DNA of 64,000 nt from Paenibacillus donghaensis (GTDB lineage Bacteria; Bacillota; Bacilli; Paenibacillales; Paenibacillaceae): NCBI RefSeq assembly GCF_002192415.1, contig NZ_CP021780.1, forward strand, positions 3,286,001-3,350,000, given 5' to 3'. A program made the position numbers and the translations under genes. Shown in pieces: positions 8,688-19,232 of the stretch (its first letter is position 1; each line of letters starts with the position of its first letter). Below the pieces are notes generated by a model. The model saw only the letters and a program-made list of their open reading frames with translations, was not told the DNA's origin and did no database searches.

Positions 8688-9416
8688 TCAGAGCACCTTG
8701 CTCAGGAAATCGCGTGTCCGCTCATGCTTCGGTTCACCGAACACCTGCTTCGGTGTGCCCTGCTCCACAATCACGCCGCCATCCATGAACAGGATGCGGT
8801 CGCCTACCTCACGGGCGAAGCCCATCTCATGCGTGACGATCACCATCGTCATGCCGGCTTCAGCCAGCTTCTTCATAACCTCAAGCACCTCGCCGACCAT
8901 TTCCGGGTCAAGCGCCGAGGTAGGCTCGTCGAACAGCATCACATGCGGCTGCATCGCCAAAGCGCGGGCAATGGCAATCCGCTGCTTCTGTCCGCCGGAC
9001 AGCTGGCCAGGGTAGCTGTCACGTTTGTCTTCCAGCCCGACCGTGCGCAGCAGCTCCATGGCTACCTTCTCTGCTTCGGCAGCTGGCTGCTTCTTCACCT
9101 TGAGCGGCGCCAGCATGATGTTCTTCAGCACGGTCTTATGCGGAAACAGGTTAAACTGCTGGAAGACCATGCCCATTTTCTCCCGAGTCACATTGATATC
9201 ATGCTTGCGGTCCGTAATGGACTTTCCTTCGAAGGAGATCTCCCCGCTTGTCGGCTGCTCCAGCAGGTTCAGACAACGCAGGAAGGTGCTTTTGCCGGAG
9301 CCGCTGGGGCCGATGATCACGACAACCTCACCTTTGTGGACATCCAGATCGATCCCCTTCAGAATTTCCAGCTTGCCAAATTGCTTATACAGATTCTTAA
9401 CCGCGATCACTGGCAT
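8688..9416 (-). CDS. Polar amino-acid ABC transporter, ATP-binding protein (GlnQ type)
   Basis: A 242-residue ATPase. Walker A is GPSGSGKST (about 33-41), followed by the Q-loop in [12 protein letters not shown], signature [15 protein letters not shown], Walker [14 protein letters not shown] and H-loop VTHEMGFA. The [10 protein letters not shown] and [10 protein letters not shown] blocks are typical of the PAAT (polar amino acid) subfamily. Its start codon lies inside the 3' end of the permease gene (20-bp overlap), so translation is coupled. It energises the permease and the binding lipoprotein encoded upstream in the same unit. Glutamine, cystine, histidine or arginine are all possible substrates. 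Confidence 0.94.
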   Translation of the reverse strand: MPVIAVKNLYKQFGKLEILKGIDLDVHKGEVVVIIGPSGSGKSTFLRCLNLLEQPTSGEISFEGKSITDRKHDINVTREKMGMVFQQFNLFPHKTVLKNIMLAPLKVKKQPAAEAEKVAMELLRTVGLEDKRDSYPGQLSGGQKQRIAIARALAMQPHVMLFDEPTSALDPEMVGEVLEVMKKLAEAGMTMVIVTHEMGFAREVGDRILFMDGGVIVEQGTPKQVFGEPKHERTRDFLSKVL

Positions 9417-10059
9417 TCAGCCTCCTCTCCACTATGCCAAGCAACTTGGACAACGTAAATGTAAGCACAAAATACATCAAGGCGACAATGATCAGTGGTG
9501 TCATTCCATCATAGGAAATGGTCGATACCGTGCGGGCCTGGAACATCAGATCCGTAACCCCGATAAAGGAAATAATGGAAGATTCCTTAATGATGGTAAT
9601 AAACTCGTTGCCGATCGCCGGCAATACGCTCTTGAGCGCTTGCGGCAATATGATATGGATCATTGTCATGCCCTGCCGCATGCCAAGTGAACGTGCAGCT
9701 TCACTCTGCCCGCGGTCCACACCCTGAATCCCCGCACGGAAGATTTCGGCCAGGTAGGCCGAGCTGTTGATGGTCAGAGTAATCGCTCCAGATTCTATGG
9801 CCGAGAATTCCACGATGCCTGCGGACGCCAGCCCGTAATGAATCAGAAACAGCTGCACCAGCATCGGCGTGCCCCGTAGAAATTCAACCCAGGCAGTCCC
9901 GATAAACCGCAGTACAACAAATCGGTTCATCCGCAGCAGCGCTACGGCAATCCCCAGCACAAAGCCGCAGATTACACCAATGATCGCAAGCAGCAGTGTA
10001 TACTGCACACCGGTGAGGAAGAAGTTCCGGTAGTCATAAATCATCTCAAACAAGTCCAT
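9397..10059 (-). CDS. Polar amino-acid ABC transporter, permease
   Basis: A 220-residue inner-membrane subunit of the HisM/GlnP family. It has about five membrane segments ([23 protein letters not shown] near the start, [22 protein letters not shown] at the end). The cytoplasmic EAA loop that docks to the ATPase reads [23 protein letters not shown]. ORFs of this class usually work as homodimers. It sits between the binding-protein gene (124 bp upstream) and the ATPase gene (overlapping). Confidence 0.94.
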   Translation of the reverse strand: MDLFEMIYDYRNFFLTGVQYTLLLAIIGVICGFVLGIAVALLRMNRFVVLRFIGTAWVEFLRGTPMLVQLFLIHYGLASAGIVEFSAIESGAITLTINSSAYLAEIFRAGIQGVDRGQSEAARSLGMRQGMTMIHIILPQALKSVLPAIGNEFITIIKESSIISFIGVTDLMFQARTVSTISYDGMTPLIIVALMYFVLTFTLSKLLGIVERRLNASDRG

Positions 10060-10183
10060 ATGTGCTATTCAGCCCCCTATCCAAAAAAATAGAAAACAGC
10101 GATTGCCCGCCATTTTCTGTATAATAAAAGCTTTCATGCATGTCTGACAGAAACCTGTATTCCGGCTCTTATCTCACTTTTGA

Positions 10184-11011
10184 TTATTCCTTGTCCGCAA
10201 GCTCGCTTGCCGCTGTTACATACTCATCAATCTTGCCTTCGGAGGCCAGACGGGCCAGCGTAGTGTTGACCTGCTCCAGCAATTCGCTGTTGCCTTTCTT
10301 GATCCCGACAACATAACCGTCATCTTCAACCTCAGGGGCCGCATCGGTGATAACCAGCCCTTTGACATTCTTGACAAAAGATTTGGCAACCGGCCCTTCA
10401 ATAATCGCCGCATCTACACGGTTGGACTGCAGCTGCAGGACAATCTCGGAGATTTTGCCGAGGGAGGTCAGCTGTGCGCCTTCGATGCCTTTAGCGATGT
10501 CTTCTTGAATGGAACCGCTCTGCACACCGATCTTGGTGCCTTTCAGCGCGTCCATAGTAGCGAATTTGTCTTTGTCGGCTTCACGCACAACTACTGCCTG
10601 AGTGGCTTTGTAATAGATTTCGGAAAGATCGACTTTCTCTCTGCGTTCTTCCGTCGGGCTGAGTCCTGAGATTACCATATCCACCCGTCCGCTGGACAGC
10701 TCGTTCAGCAAGGATTCGAAAGGCAGGTCCTTGATCACCAGCTCTGCGCCCATATCGGCCGCGATAGCCTTGGCAATATCGATATCAAAACCAACGATCG
10801 TATCCTTGCCGTCGACAACCTTATGAAATTCATACGGAGGGAAATCCGCGCTTGTACCCATGGTAAGTGTCTTCGCTTCGGCTACCGGTGCATCCGTGGC
10901 CGTGGCATCCCCGCTGGATGCATTGTTATTGGCCGCTTTATTCTGTCCACAGCCGGACAGCAAACCTGCTGCCAGCAGCAATCCTAATGATAGTTTACCC
11001 CATTTATTCAT
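10184..11011 (-). CDS. Polar amino-acid ABC transporter, substrate-binding lipoprotein
   Basis: A 275-residue extracellular receptor. The lipobox LLSGC (Cys21) follows a type II signal peptide (LSLGLLLAAGLLSGC). A low-complexity Asn/Ala/Asp linker leads into an SBP_bac_3 domain (LTMGTSADFPPYEF, VGFDIDIAKAIAADMGAEL, DMVISGLSPTEERREKVDLSEIY split over two motifs). R and D ligands of the alpha-amino acid group are in the SGLSPTEERRE and DAAIIEGPVA regions. First gene of the three-gene importer operon. Substrate not determinable from the sequence. Confidence 0.94.
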   Translation of the reverse strand: MNKWGKLSLGLLLAAGLLSGCGQNKAANNNASSGDATATDAPVAEAKTLTMGTSADFPPYEFHKVVDGKDTIVGFDIDIAKAIAADMGAELVIKDLPFESLLNELSSGRVDMVISGLSPTEERREKVDLSEIYYKATQAVVVREADKDKFATMDALKGTKIGVQSGSIQEDIAKGIEGAQLTSLGKISEIVLQLQSNRVDAAIIEGPVAKSFVKNVKGLVITDAAPEVEDDGYVVGIKKGNSELLEQVNTTLARLASEGKIDEYVTAASELADKE

Positions 11012-11331
11012 CTGTATCTCTCCCTATTCTCTTATAAGTGATCTACCATCTCTTGTTGACCGACTTATTATAAATCACAACGCATGAATATGCAAAGGCA
11101 TTTTTTGTGACAGCCGATGTTATTTCAAGAGACTGTCCAGCAGAAACGTCAGGTAACTCCGGCTCCGCTTTTGCACATATTGTAAAAAGGAGTATATACT
11201 GATTAGTATCTCCTGTCAGCAGTTGCTCATGCATGCTGTGGTTCATGCGGCTGTGGCTGAGGGTATTAACTAGCTAAACCGGCAGTCTTCCGGATTTGTT
11301 TCGCACATTATTTTAAATAGGAGGTGCTTGC
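11012..11331. other. Divergent intergenic region, 320 bp
   Basis: It separates the amino-acid ABC operon (minus) from the GH13 gene (plus), so it must hold both promoters. It is A/T-rich. I see no riboswitch or T-box leader, and no convincing conserved operator. A strong ribosome binding site, AGGAGGTGCTTGC, ends it directly before the GH13 ATG. Confidence 0.5.
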
Positions 11332-13077
11332 ATGCTACTTGAAGCCTTGTACCATGTTCCCCGTGATAAATGGGCCTATGCCTACGATGCGGAAACGATA
11401 CATCTGCGTGTGCGCACCAAACGTGACGATGTGGACTGTGTGGTCGCCCTAACCGGAGACAAATACGACTGGGATCACACCTATTACGAAATTATGATGG
11501 ACAAAACGGCAACCGATGAGATGTTCGACTACTGGGAAGCTGCCGTCCGGCCGAAGTACAAACGTTTGTGCTATGTGTTCCGCATCAGTGCGGGCTCAGA
11601 GATTATCTATATGCTCGACAACGGCATCCGCTCCGAATGTCCGCCTCCGGCGGGTCATTATTACGAGTTCCCCTACATACACGGAAATGACCTGTTCAAG
11701 GTGCCGGAGTGGGCTAAGGATGCCGTATTCTATCAGATTATGGTGGAACGGTTCGCCAATGGTGATCCGAGCAATGACCCTGAAGGGACGGAAGCCTGGG
11801 GCGGTACCCCGCAGCTGAACAATTTCTTCGGCGGCGATCTGCAGGGAGTTCTGGATCATCTGGAGGATCTTCAGGATTTCGGCATCAATGCAATCTACTT
11901 CACACCGCTGTTCCTCTCCCCTTCCAATCACAAATACGACATCGTAGATTACAAAAAAGTCGATCCGCACTTCGGAGACAACCTCCTGCTGAAGCAGCTG
12001 GTAGAGCAGTGTCACCAGAAGGGAATCCGTGTGATGCTCGACGCCGTCTTCAATCATTGCAGCGATAAATTCCCGCCCTTTCAGGATGTGCTGGAGAAAG
12101 GCGAATACTCCGTATATAAGGACTGGTTTCACATCAATTCCTATCCCGTACAGGTGATTGACGGCATACCCACTTACGATACCTTTGGTTTCTACGGGGA
12201 TATGCCCAAGTTCAATACCGCCAACCCTGAGGTCAAGAACTACCTGCTGGAGGTTGCCGAGTATTGGATTAAGGAGATCAAGGTTGACGGCTGGCGGCTT
12301 GATGTGGCGAATGAAGTGGACCATCATTTCTGGCGCGATTTCCGCGAAGTAGTCAAAAATGCCAATCCCGATGCGTATATCGTCGGTGAAGTATGGAGTG
12401 ATTCCTTAACCTGGCTGCTCGGCGACCAGTTCGATTCAGTGATGAATTATCCGTTCTCCGGAACGGTGCTTGAATTCTTCAATGGCGGGATGGACGGCAC
12501 CACCTTCGAGCACCGCATCGGTGCGCTTCTGATGCGCTACCCGCAGCAGACCAATGAGGTCGTCTTCAATCTGCTGGGAAGCCATGACCCCCCCCGTCTG
12601 CTTACCTGTGTAGGAGAAGACAAGCGGCGGCTGAAGCTGGCCGTGGTATTCCTGTTTACGTTTATGGGCACCCCTTGCATCTATTATGGCGATGAGATCG
12701 GACTAACAGGCAATGAAGATCCGGACTGCCGCAAATGTATGGAATGGGACAAAGCGAAGCAGGATCTGGAGCTGTATGACTTCTACCGCACCATGATCGC
12801 TCTGCGCAAGGAGCATAAGGCATTGCGCGAAGGGCGCTTCCGCGTCCTGCAGGCCTGTGAAGGCGATGCCTGCATCGTCTATGAACGTAATGACGACCTG
12901 CTCCACTTCACGATCTGGATGAATAACACCAACGATGTCCGTACCCTGAGCCATCCGATGGAAACCGATGATTGGCGGGATGCGCTCACCGGAGAAGATG
13001 TGGTTCCCGAGAACGGCATGATGCACATCCCGCTGGAGCCTTATGATTACCGGATCCTATGCCGCAATCTGCAGTGA
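11332..13077 (+). CDS. GH13 alpha-glycosidase (neopullulanase / cyclomaltodextrinase / maltogenic amylase type)
   Basis: A 581-residue intracellular enzyme (no signal peptide) that hydrolyses alpha-1,4 and probably alpha-1,6 links in cyclodextrins, pullulan or maltodextrins. An N-terminal beta-sandwich CBM34-like domain (about 1-125) is followed by the barrel. Conserved regions: DAVFNHCSD (region I), GWRLDVANEVDHHFW (region II, nucleophile Asp), VGEVWSDS (region III, acid Glu) and LLGSHDPPRLL (region IV; relatives usually read SHDTxR, so PP is a small deviation). It is convergent with the glycogen synthase gene with a shared terminator between. It fits turnover of the glucan made by the neighbouring glg genes. 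Confidence 0.93.
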   Translation: MLLEALYHVPRDKWAYAYDAETIHLRVRTKRDDVDCVVALTGDKYDWDHTYYEIMMDKTATDEMFDYWEAAVRPKYKRLCYVFRISAGSEIIYMLDNGIRSECPPPAGHYYEFPYIHGNDLFKVPEWAKDAVFYQIMVERFANGDPSNDPEGTEAWGGTPQLNNFFGGDLQGVLDHLEDLQDFGINAIYFTPLFLSPSNHKYDIVDYKKVDPHFGDNLLLKQLVEQCHQKGIRVMLDAVFNHCSDKFPPFQDVLEKGEYSVYKDWFHINSYPVQVIDGIPTYDTFGFYGDMPKFNTANPEVKNYLLEVAEYWIKEIKVDGWRLDVANEVDHHFWRDFREVVKNANPDAYIVGEVWSDSLTWLLGDQFDSVMNYPFSGTVLEFFNGGMDGTTFEHRIGALLMRYPQQTNEVVFNLLGSHDPPRLLTCVGEDKRRLKLAVVFLFTFMGTPCIYYGDEIGLTGNEDPDCRKCMEWDKAKQDLELYDFYRTMIALRKEHKALREGRFRVLQACEGDACIVYERNDDLLHFTIWMNNTNDVRTLSHPMETDDWRDALTGEDVVPENGMMHIPLEPYDYRILCRNLQ

Positions 13078-13128
13078 TATCAGAAGCAGCGGAGCCTCAC
13101 CAACCTAACCTAGAACCTGCTCACCGCA

Positions 13129-13173
13129 AAGGGTGCCCCAGCAGCCATCTACATGGCACTGGGGCACCCTTAT
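13129..13173. terminator. Bidirectional terminator between GH13 gene and glgA
   Basis: Arms AAGGGTGCCCCAG (13129-13141) and CTGGGGCACCCTT (13159-13171) form a perfect 13-bp stem with an A/T-rich border on either side. It lies between two convergent genes. Confidence 0.85.
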
Positions 13174-13203
13174 TGTTAGCTATTCCACCGCAACAAGGCG
13201 AGC

Positions 13204-14628
13204 TTATTGCGTAATTTCTGTATAAATATCAATATACTGCTGGGCTGACACATTCCAGCTGTAATCACCGGAGAAGGCATTTTTGGTCACTTTTTTCCAG
13301 TGCTCCGGCTTGCCGTAGAACGATATCGCCCGGCGGAGGGTAAACATCATGTCATGGGCATTGTAATCCTTAAAGGTGAACCCGTTGCCTGCACCGGTCT
13401 CCTCGTTGTAAGCCTGCACCGTATCGTTGAGACCGCCTGTCTCACGGACCACCGGAATGCTGCCATAACGCAGCGCCAGCAGTTGGCTGATACCGCACGG
13501 CTCGAACTTGGACGGCATCAGGAATAGGTCGCTGGCAGCATAGATTTTGCGGGAGAGCGCATCATTGAACAGAATCTGCGAAGACAGCTTGGTCGGATAA
13601 CGCCAGGCCGCCTCACGGAACCAGCGCTCGTAGACCTCATCTCCTGTTCCCAATAGCACAAACTGAATATCGTCATAATAGAGCAGTTCGTCCAGAACCC
13701 GTGTAATCAGGTCAAGCCCTTTGGAGTCCACCAGCCGTGTTACCATCGCCACCATTGGAATGTACGGCGCTACAGGCAGGCCAAGCTCCTGCTGGAGCCC
13801 CAGCTTGTTCTCGGCTTTTTTGGCCAGATTGTTGCGGTAGCGGGTGAAGATCTGTTGGTCCGTCGATGGATTGTAGCTTTTCGTGTCAATGCCGTTAACT
13901 ATTCCGCTCAGCTTGTCAGCCCGCGAATTCAGCAGTCCTTCCAGCCCATAACCGAAATACGGGGTACGAATCTCTTCCGCATAGGTAGGGCTTACCGTGG
14001 TTACATGGTCGCTGTACACAATACCCGCCTTCATAAAGTTGATATTGCCATAGTATTCGACGCCCTCGAAATAACTGTTGTCCAAGCCAAGCAATTCACC
14101 CAGCACCTCATACGGAAACACACCCTGATACAGCAGATTGTGAATCGTAAATACGGTACGGATGTTGCTGTAGAACGGATTATGGCGGTAATGTCCCTGC
14201 AGCAGCATCGGAATTACGGCAGCGTGCCAATCATGGCAATGCAGCACATCCGGCTGGAAATCGATCGCTTCCAGGCATTCAAGCACCGCTCTGTTGAAGA
14301 AGGCAAACCGTTCCCCGTCATCCATATAGCCATAAACACCGTCGCGGCCGAAATAATACTCATTGTCGACAAAATATACCGGAATGCCGTCATAGACCAG
14401 ACGTTCGATCCCGCAATACTGGTTGCGCCAGCCGATGGGTACGTCCACCGCAGTAATATGCTCCAGCTTGGCAGTGAATTTGTCGGGAATCCCCTTGAAC
14501 TTGGGCATAATCACCCTTACATCGACCCCTGCGGATTTCAAGGCTTTGGGCAAAGCGCCGATGACATCGGCCAGCCCTCCCGTTTTGATAAATGGATGAC
14601 CTTCGGCTGCGGCAAAAAGAACCTTCAT
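13204..14628 (-). CDS. glgA: Glycogen synthase, ADP-glucose type (GT5)
   Basis: A 474-residue enzyme that transfers glucose from ADP-glucose to the non-reducing end of alpha-1,4-glucan. The ADP-glucose-binding KTGGLADV motif is at residues 15-22, and VHCHDWHA-type sequence (LHCHDWHAAVIP) follows. The C-terminal domain carries PSKFEPCGISQLLALRYG and the catalytic EPCGxxQ Glu. The frame is open 38 codons further upstream, but ATG at 14628 is chosen. It starts MKVLFAAAEGHPFIKTGG, gives the usual length, and follows the glgB stop by two bases (TGA-AG-ATG) with GAAGGGGGAAG as ribosome site. So glgB and glgA are translationally coupled. Confidence 0.96.
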   Translation of the reverse strand: MKVLFAAAEGHPFIKTGGLADVIGALPKALKSAGVDVRVIMPKFKGIPDKFTAKLEHITAVDVPIGWRNQYCGIERLVYDGIPVYFVDNEYYFGRDGVYGYMDDGERFAFFNRAVLECLEAIDFQPDVLHCHDWHAAVIPMLLQGHYRHNPFYSNIRTVFTIHNLLYQGVFPYEVLGELLGLDNSYFEGVEYYGNINFMKAGIVYSDHVTTVSPTYAEEIRTPYFGYGLEGLLNSRADKLSGIVNGIDTKSYNPSTDQQIFTRYRNNLAKKAENKLGLQQELGLPVAPYIPMVAMVTRLVDSKGLDLITRVLDELLYYDDIQFVLLGTGDEVYERWFREAAWRYPTKLSSQILFNDALSRKIYAASDLFLMPSKFEPCGISQLLALRYGSIPVVRETGGLNDTVQAYNEETGAGNGFTFKDYNAHDMMFTLRRAISFYGKPEHWKKVTKNAFSGDYSWNVSAQQYIDIYTEITQ

Positions 14629-14630
14629 CT

Positions 14631-16574
14631 TCAAACTTCCCCCTTCGATATGGATTTCCTGCGGACCGCAGCAACCTTCTTCAGTAGTAGGAAGCCAAGC
14701 GGCGGAATAGTCAGCTCCAGGCTGTTCAGCTGCTTGTGCCATTCCAGCTTGCTGCTCTTCTGCGGCGCATTATGCTGCCCCGAACCCCCAAATAGAGCGG
14801 TGTCGGAGCTGAAAATCTCTTCATAGGTGCCGGCGCGCGGCACACCAATCCGGTAATTCCGGCGCGCCACCGGCTGAAAGTTAATAATCACGAACAGCGT
14901 ATCCACCGGCTTCTTGCCTCTGCGGATGTAGGAAACCACACTTTGCTCACTGTCGTCCGCATCAATCCACTGGTAGCCATCCAACTCATGATCCAGCTCC
15001 CAGAGCGCTTTCTCAACGGTATAAAGCTTGTTAAGTGCTGCAGTGTAGGCTAGCATTTGCCGGTGGCTTTCATAATTCAGCAGCAGCCAATCCAACTGCT
15101 CCTGATCCTTCCATTCGATAAATTGCCCGAACTCTCCGCCCATGAACAGCAGCTTTTTGCCGGGATGGGTCATCTGATAGCCCAGCAGTTGCCGCAGTCC
15201 GGCAAATTTCTGCTCATAGGAGCCGGGCATCTTGTCCAGTAGCGATTTCTTGCCATGCACCACCTCGTCATGCGACAGCGGCAGGGTGTAATTCTCGGCG
15301 TAAGCATAACAGATCGGGAACGTCAGCAGATTATGATGAAAGGGGCGTGCCCCGAAATCATGTTCTATGTAACCCAGGGTATCATTCATCCAGCCCATAT
15401 TCCATTTGTAATTAAAGCCCAGTCCTCCTTCATGCACAGGTGCAGTTACACCAGGCCAGGCGCTGGATTCCTCTGCCATCATTAAAGCTTTGGGATAATA
15501 TTCAAAAATCGTCTTGTTGAGCCGCTGAATAAACTGGATCGCTTCCAGATTCTCATGTCCGCCATGAATATTCAGCGGGCTTCCCGGCTGGCCTTCCCGT
15601 TCGAAATCCATCCGCAGCATACTGGTAACCGCATCTACACGCATTCCGTCGATATGGTACAGATCAAACCAGAACAACGCATTGGAGATCAGAAACGAGA
15701 TGACCTCCGGCTTGCTGAAATCAAAGGACAACGTGCCCCAGCCCTGCTTCTCGGCCAGCAGAGGATCACCATATTCATACAGTGGTGTGCCATCAAACAT
15801 CCGCAGGCCGTGGGCATCCTTGGCAAAATGCGCCGGCACCCAGTCCAGCAGCACGCCGATTCCCGCCTGATGCAGCTGATCAATCAGATACATCAGTTCC
15901 TGAGGTTCACCATATCGGCTGGTTGCGGCAAAATAGCCGGTTCCCTGATAACCCCAGGACAGATCATAGGGATGTTCTGCCAGCGGCATAAACTCCACAT
16001 GAGTATATCCTAACTCCAGCAGGTAAGGAATCAGCTGTCCGCTCATCTCCTGATACGAGTAGTATTCGCCGTCTTCCTTCTGGCGCCAGGTTCCAAAATG
16101 CATTTCATAAATGTTCATAGGCTGGGCATAGGGAGCTTTGCTTCTGCGCCGCCAGGCGGCATCTCCCCAGCCGTATCCGTCAAGTGCGGCAACTACGGAT
16201 GCCGTGGCCGGACGAAGTTCGGCCTTGAAGGCATATGGATCGGCTTTTAGAAAGCTCTCACCGCCTGGGCCGACAATCCTGTATTTGTAAAAAGTTCCCG
16301 GGCGAATCCCAGGGAAAAAACGACTCCAAAATCCTGAATCGGGTATCCTATATAACGAGTCCGCGTTCAACATTCCGTCCCAGCCGTTATGATCACCAGC
16401 CAGACCTACATATGCCGCATTAGGAGCCCACACGGTAAACCTTACACCGGAAATCCCTTCTAGGCCGGCTATGTGCGCGCCCAGCATGGTATAGCTGCGG
16501 TAATTGGTTCCTTCATGGAACAAGTAGATATCTGCAGATGACGGGAGGGTTTCCGTGTTTGATGTTTCAGCCAA
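14631..16574 (-). CDS. glgB: 1,4-alpha-glucan branching enzyme (GH13)
   Basis: A 647-residue branching enzyme that makes alpha-1,6 branch points in glycogen. Residues about 25-120 form the CBM48 domain (VRFTVWAPNAAYVGLAGDHNGW broken over two blocks). Barrel motifs: LDWVPAHFAKDAHGL (region I; family usually VDWVPGHFP), GMRVDAVTSML (region II nucleophile), AEESSAWP (region III Glu) and LPLSHDEVVHGKKS (region IV). The last 100 residues are the all-beta C-terminal domain. It is first in the glgB-glgA pair and divergent from glgC, 217 bp away. Confidence 0.96.
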   Translation of the reverse strand: MAETSNTETLPSSADIYLFHEGTNYRSYTMLGAHIAGLEGISGVRFTVWAPNAAYVGLAGDHNGWDGMLNADSLYRIPDSGFWSRFFPGIRPGTFYKYRIVGPGGESFLKADPYAFKAELRPATASVVAALDGYGWGDAAWRRRSKAPYAQPMNIYEMHFGTWRQKEDGEYYSYQEMSGQLIPYLLELGYTHVEFMPLAEHPYDLSWGYQGTGYFAATSRYGEPQELMYLIDQLHQAGIGVLLDWVPAHFAKDAHGLRMFDGTPLYEYGDPLLAEKQGWGTLSFDFSKPEVISFLISNALFWFDLYHIDGMRVDAVTSMLRMDFEREGQPGSPLNIHGGHENLEAIQFIQRLNKTIFEYYPKALMMAEESSAWPGVTAPVHEGGLGFNYKWNMGWMNDTLGYIEHDFGARPFHHNLLTFPICYAYAENYTLPLSHDEVVHGKKSLLDKMPGSYEQKFAGLRQLLGYQMTHPGKKLLFMGGEFGQFIEWKDQEQLDWLLLNYESHRQMLAYTAALNKLYTVEKALWELDHELDGYQWIDADDSEQSVVSYIRRGKKPVDTLFVIINFQPVARRNYRIGVPRAGTYEEIFSSDTALFGGSGQHNAPQKSSKLEWHKQLNSLELTIPPLGFLLLKKVAAVRRKSISKGEV

Positions 16575-16791
16575 TTCATCACCACCTTTTTCATTTAGGA
16601 ATCACCTATTACATTACCCGAAACAGGCGCTTTTGAAAATGATTTGCTCTGAAAAGAAATGATTTACTGAGAACAAATAATATTCATGTAATTTTCCTTG
16701 ATACAGCACAATATAATTCCCTTATGTCGTTTCAAGAGGCCAGCGGCAGTTTATATTACAAGCATTGACAAAAAAATGGGAGGGATAACAA

Positions 16792-18015
16792 ATGAGTAAA
16801 AAAGATTGCATCGCCATGTTATTGGCAGGAGGGGAAGGACGGAGATTGGCTCCCCTCACTTCCAAAATGGCAAAACCTGCAGTCCCTTTCGGTGGACAGT
16901 ATAGAATCATTGATTTCCCCCTCAGCAATTGTGTCAATTCGGAAATTGACACAGTAGGCGTATTAACACAATATGAAGCAGAATCCCTGCATCAGCATAT
17001 TGGTGAAGGCGAGCCTTGGGGATTGCATACTACAGAGGATCAGGGCGTTACCTTGCTTCCATCCGGTATTGAAGGCAGAGAAAGCTACTCGGGAACAGCC
17101 GATGCTATTTATAAGAACATTGAATTTATCAACAGCCGTAATCCTGAGAATGTGCTGATCCTTTCGGGTGACCACATCTATCACATGGATTACCGCAAGA
17201 TGCTGGAGCATCATGTAAGCAAAGGCGCTCAAGCAACTATCTCGGTGATCGAGGTTCCGTGGAATGAAGCCAGCCGATTTGGTGTGCTGAGTGTGGATGA
17301 GGATCTGAAAATATCCGAATTCGCCGAGAAACCGCAGAACCCTACCAGCAACCTGGCCTCCATGGGTATCTATATGTTCCGTTGGGACTATCTGAGAGAA
17401 CATCTGCTGCGTGATGCGGCTGAAGAGAATTCCAGCCATGATTTCGGCAAGGACGTTATTCCGAACATGCTGGAGCTGAACGATGCCCTTTTTGCCTACC
17501 GTTTCGATGGGTACTGGAGAGATGTGGGTACAGTTGACAGCCTCTGGGAAGCCCATATGGACCTGCTTCAGGCTGACAATGGCTGGCAGCTGGACAATGT
17601 CAGCTGGCCAATGTTCAGCCGGGCGCGCCGGCCTATGCTGTCTGTTCACAAGCCACGTGTGCAGATTCCGGCAGTGGACTCCCTTGTAGATGATTTCTCT
17701 CTGCTGGAGGGAAGCCTGCAGCGTTCCGTAATCTTCGGAGGCGTGGAGATCGGCAAGCAGAGCCAGATTAAGCGAAGTATTATCATGCCGGGTGTACGTG
17801 TAGGACGCGGGGTGCTGATCGAACATGCGATTATTGGCGAAGGTGCGGTGATTAAGGACGGTGCGGTGATTAAAGGCAGTGCCGATAATATTATCGTAGT
17901 GGGACCCCATGAGACGGTTGCGGCTAAGCCGGTCGTACGTACCCAGCCTACCCGCATGCTGAAAGAGGTGTATGAGAAGACGGGCCGCCTGCGTGCTGAA
18001 AGCCTGCCTTCATAA
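16792..18015 (+). CDS. glgC: Glucose-1-phosphate adenylyltransferase
   Basis: A 407-residue enzyme that makes ADP-glucose from ATP and glucose-1-phosphate, the committed step of glycogen synthesis. The pyrophosphorylase signature [16 protein letters not shown] is at residues 8-23, the catalytic loop [20 protein letters not shown] follows in part, and the sugar-phosphate site FAEKPQNP is at about 181. The C-terminal left-handed beta-helix shows hexapeptide repeats ([25 protein letters not shown] in segments). Only one subunit gene is present; the GlgD partner of B. subtilis is absent here. It is divergent from glgBA rather than in one operon. Confidence 0.96.
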   Translation: MSKKDCIAMLLAGGEGRRLAPLTSKMAKPAVPFGGQYRIIDFPLSNCVNSEIDTVGVLTQYEAESLHQHIGEGEPWGLHTTEDQGVTLLPSGIEGRESYSGTADAIYKNIEFINSRNPENVLILSGDHIYHMDYRKMLEHHVSKGAQATISVIEVPWNEASRFGVLSVDEDLKISEFAEKPQNPTSNLASMGIYMFRWDYLREHLLRDAAEENSSHDFGKDVIPNMLELNDALFAYRFDGYWRDVGTVDSLWEAHMDLLQADNGWQLDNVSWPMFSRARRPMLSVHKPRVQIPAVDSLVDDFSLLEGSLQRSVIFGGVEIGKQSQIKRSIIMPGVRVGRGVLIEHAIIGEGAVIKDGAVIKGSADNIIVVGPHETVAAKPVVRTQPTRMLKEVYEKTGRLRAESLPS

Positions 18016-18052
18016 AATAAGTAACTCATCTACGGAAGTGGGTATCAAATCT

Positions 18053-18104
18053 AAAGGGGCTGCCGAACTTGTCTGCATAGACAGGTTCGGCAGCCCCTTT
18101 AGAT
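18053..18104 (+). terminator. Terminator after glgC
   Basis: A long near-perfect inverted repeat: AAAGGGGCTGCCGAAC, TTGTCT, loop GCAT, AGACAG, GTTCGGCAGCCCCTTT. Convergent with the GNAT gene, so it may serve both directions. Confidence 0.88.
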
Positions 18105-18124
18105 GTTAGCCAAGATCAGTGAAA

Positions 18125-19207
18125 TCAGGTGGCGTCGCCCCGCCATTCCCTATCCAGCAGACTAAGCTCAATACAATCTACATATTGTCCGTTAAACAGA
18201 GCGGACTCACGTTTGTTGCCTTCGCGGCGGAAGCCGCACGCCTCATAAATCTTCAGGGCAGCGGTATTATACTCAAACACGCCCAGTGATATCCGGTGCA
18301 GCCTGAGCGCGTCGAAGCTGATCCGCAGCACTTCCTTCACCATCGCCGTGCCTGCGCCGCGCCCCTGAAATTCAGGATCTACCATCACCCTGCTGATTCG
18401 TGCTGAGTGGTTCTCCCGGTCAATAGCCGACAGGCTGATATGCCCGATTACCTGGCCGGTGGCGGAGTGGACCGCACTGTAGATCAGGGATTCCGATTCA
18501 GCCGAATGGTTGCTTCCTTCGATGTAATGCTTCAGCTGTTCCTCATCCAGAGGGTAGCGGAAGGACGGACCGGCCCACTGCTTCAGATACTCGGCCGAGG
18601 GGCTCCAGCGCTTCAACTGCTCGAAATCAGCTGGCGATATATATCGTAGCAGCACCTTGGCATGGCCTCGCGCTTGCTCGAAATGCTCGTACAGGTTAAC
18701 AAGCCGGCCTGCTCCCATATCGCGTGTACCCTTATAATGAAAGCCGAGGCCCTGGTAGTAACGGTTAAGCTTGATGTTATGCGCTACAGTGTCGAAGCGC
18801 AGGGCTTTGCAGCCCAGCACTCTGGCCTGGCGTACAGCGAACTGAAGCATGGCTTCCCCCAGCCCCTGCCCGCGCCGGGTTACATCAACGGCGAGTCTAT
18901 GAAGATAGGCATACGACTCATCATTCAAATCTCCCCAGTACTGCAGATCACTGAACTGGAGTGTAAACATACCTACAGCCTCTGTGCCGTCCACAGCAAG
19001 ATACACCTGTCTGTCCACAAAATATCCGGCAATAGCCTGTTCCGTAAACTGTTCCGGGTTCCACTGCTTGATCCCGCAGCTCAACATCCACTGCGCCGCC
19101 CCTTTCAGCAGCCTGAGCACATCAACCGCATGCTCCTGGTCGGCGCGGATAATCTGGATACCTTCTATAGGAGAGGCGGCGCCTGCTGTAGATTGGTTAT
19201 CATCCAT
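18125..19207 (-). CDS. Tandem GNAT N-acetyltransferase
   Basis: A 360-residue protein with two GNAT folds. The N-terminal one (about 15-160) has the acetyl-CoA motif DVTRRGQGLGEAML. The C-terminal one (about 175-345), more like RimJ/RimL, has VDPEFQGRGAGTAMV followed by HRISLGVFEYNTAALKIYEA. Substrate unknown; candidates are protein N-termini, aminoglycosides or amines. ATG at 19207 (MDDNQS) is preferred over the open frame upstream because AAGGGAGGAAAG precedes it. It is the last gene of the unit ABC ATPase, lipoprotein, response regulator, sensor kinase, GNAT, 25 bp after the kinase stop. Confidence 0.88.
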   Translation of the reverse strand: MDDNQSTAGAASPIEGIQIIRADQEHAVDVLRLLKGAAQWMLSCGIKQWNPEQFTEQAIAGYFVDRQVYLAVDGTEAVGMFTLQFSDLQYWGDLNDESYAYLHRLAVDVTRRGQGLGEAMLQFAVRQARVLGCKALRFDTVAHNIKLNRYYQGLGFHYKGTRDMGAGRLVNLYEHFEQARGHAKVLLRYISPADFEQLKRWSPSAEYLKQWAGPSFRYPLDEEQLKHYIEGSNHSAESESLIYSAVHSATGQVIGHISLSAIDRENHSARISRVMVDPEFQGRGAGTAMVKEVLRISFDALRLHRISLGVFEYNTAALKIYEACGFRREGNKRESALFNGQYVDCIELSLLDREWRGDAT

Positions 19208-19232
19208 TTCTATCTTTCCTCCCTTGAGGTCT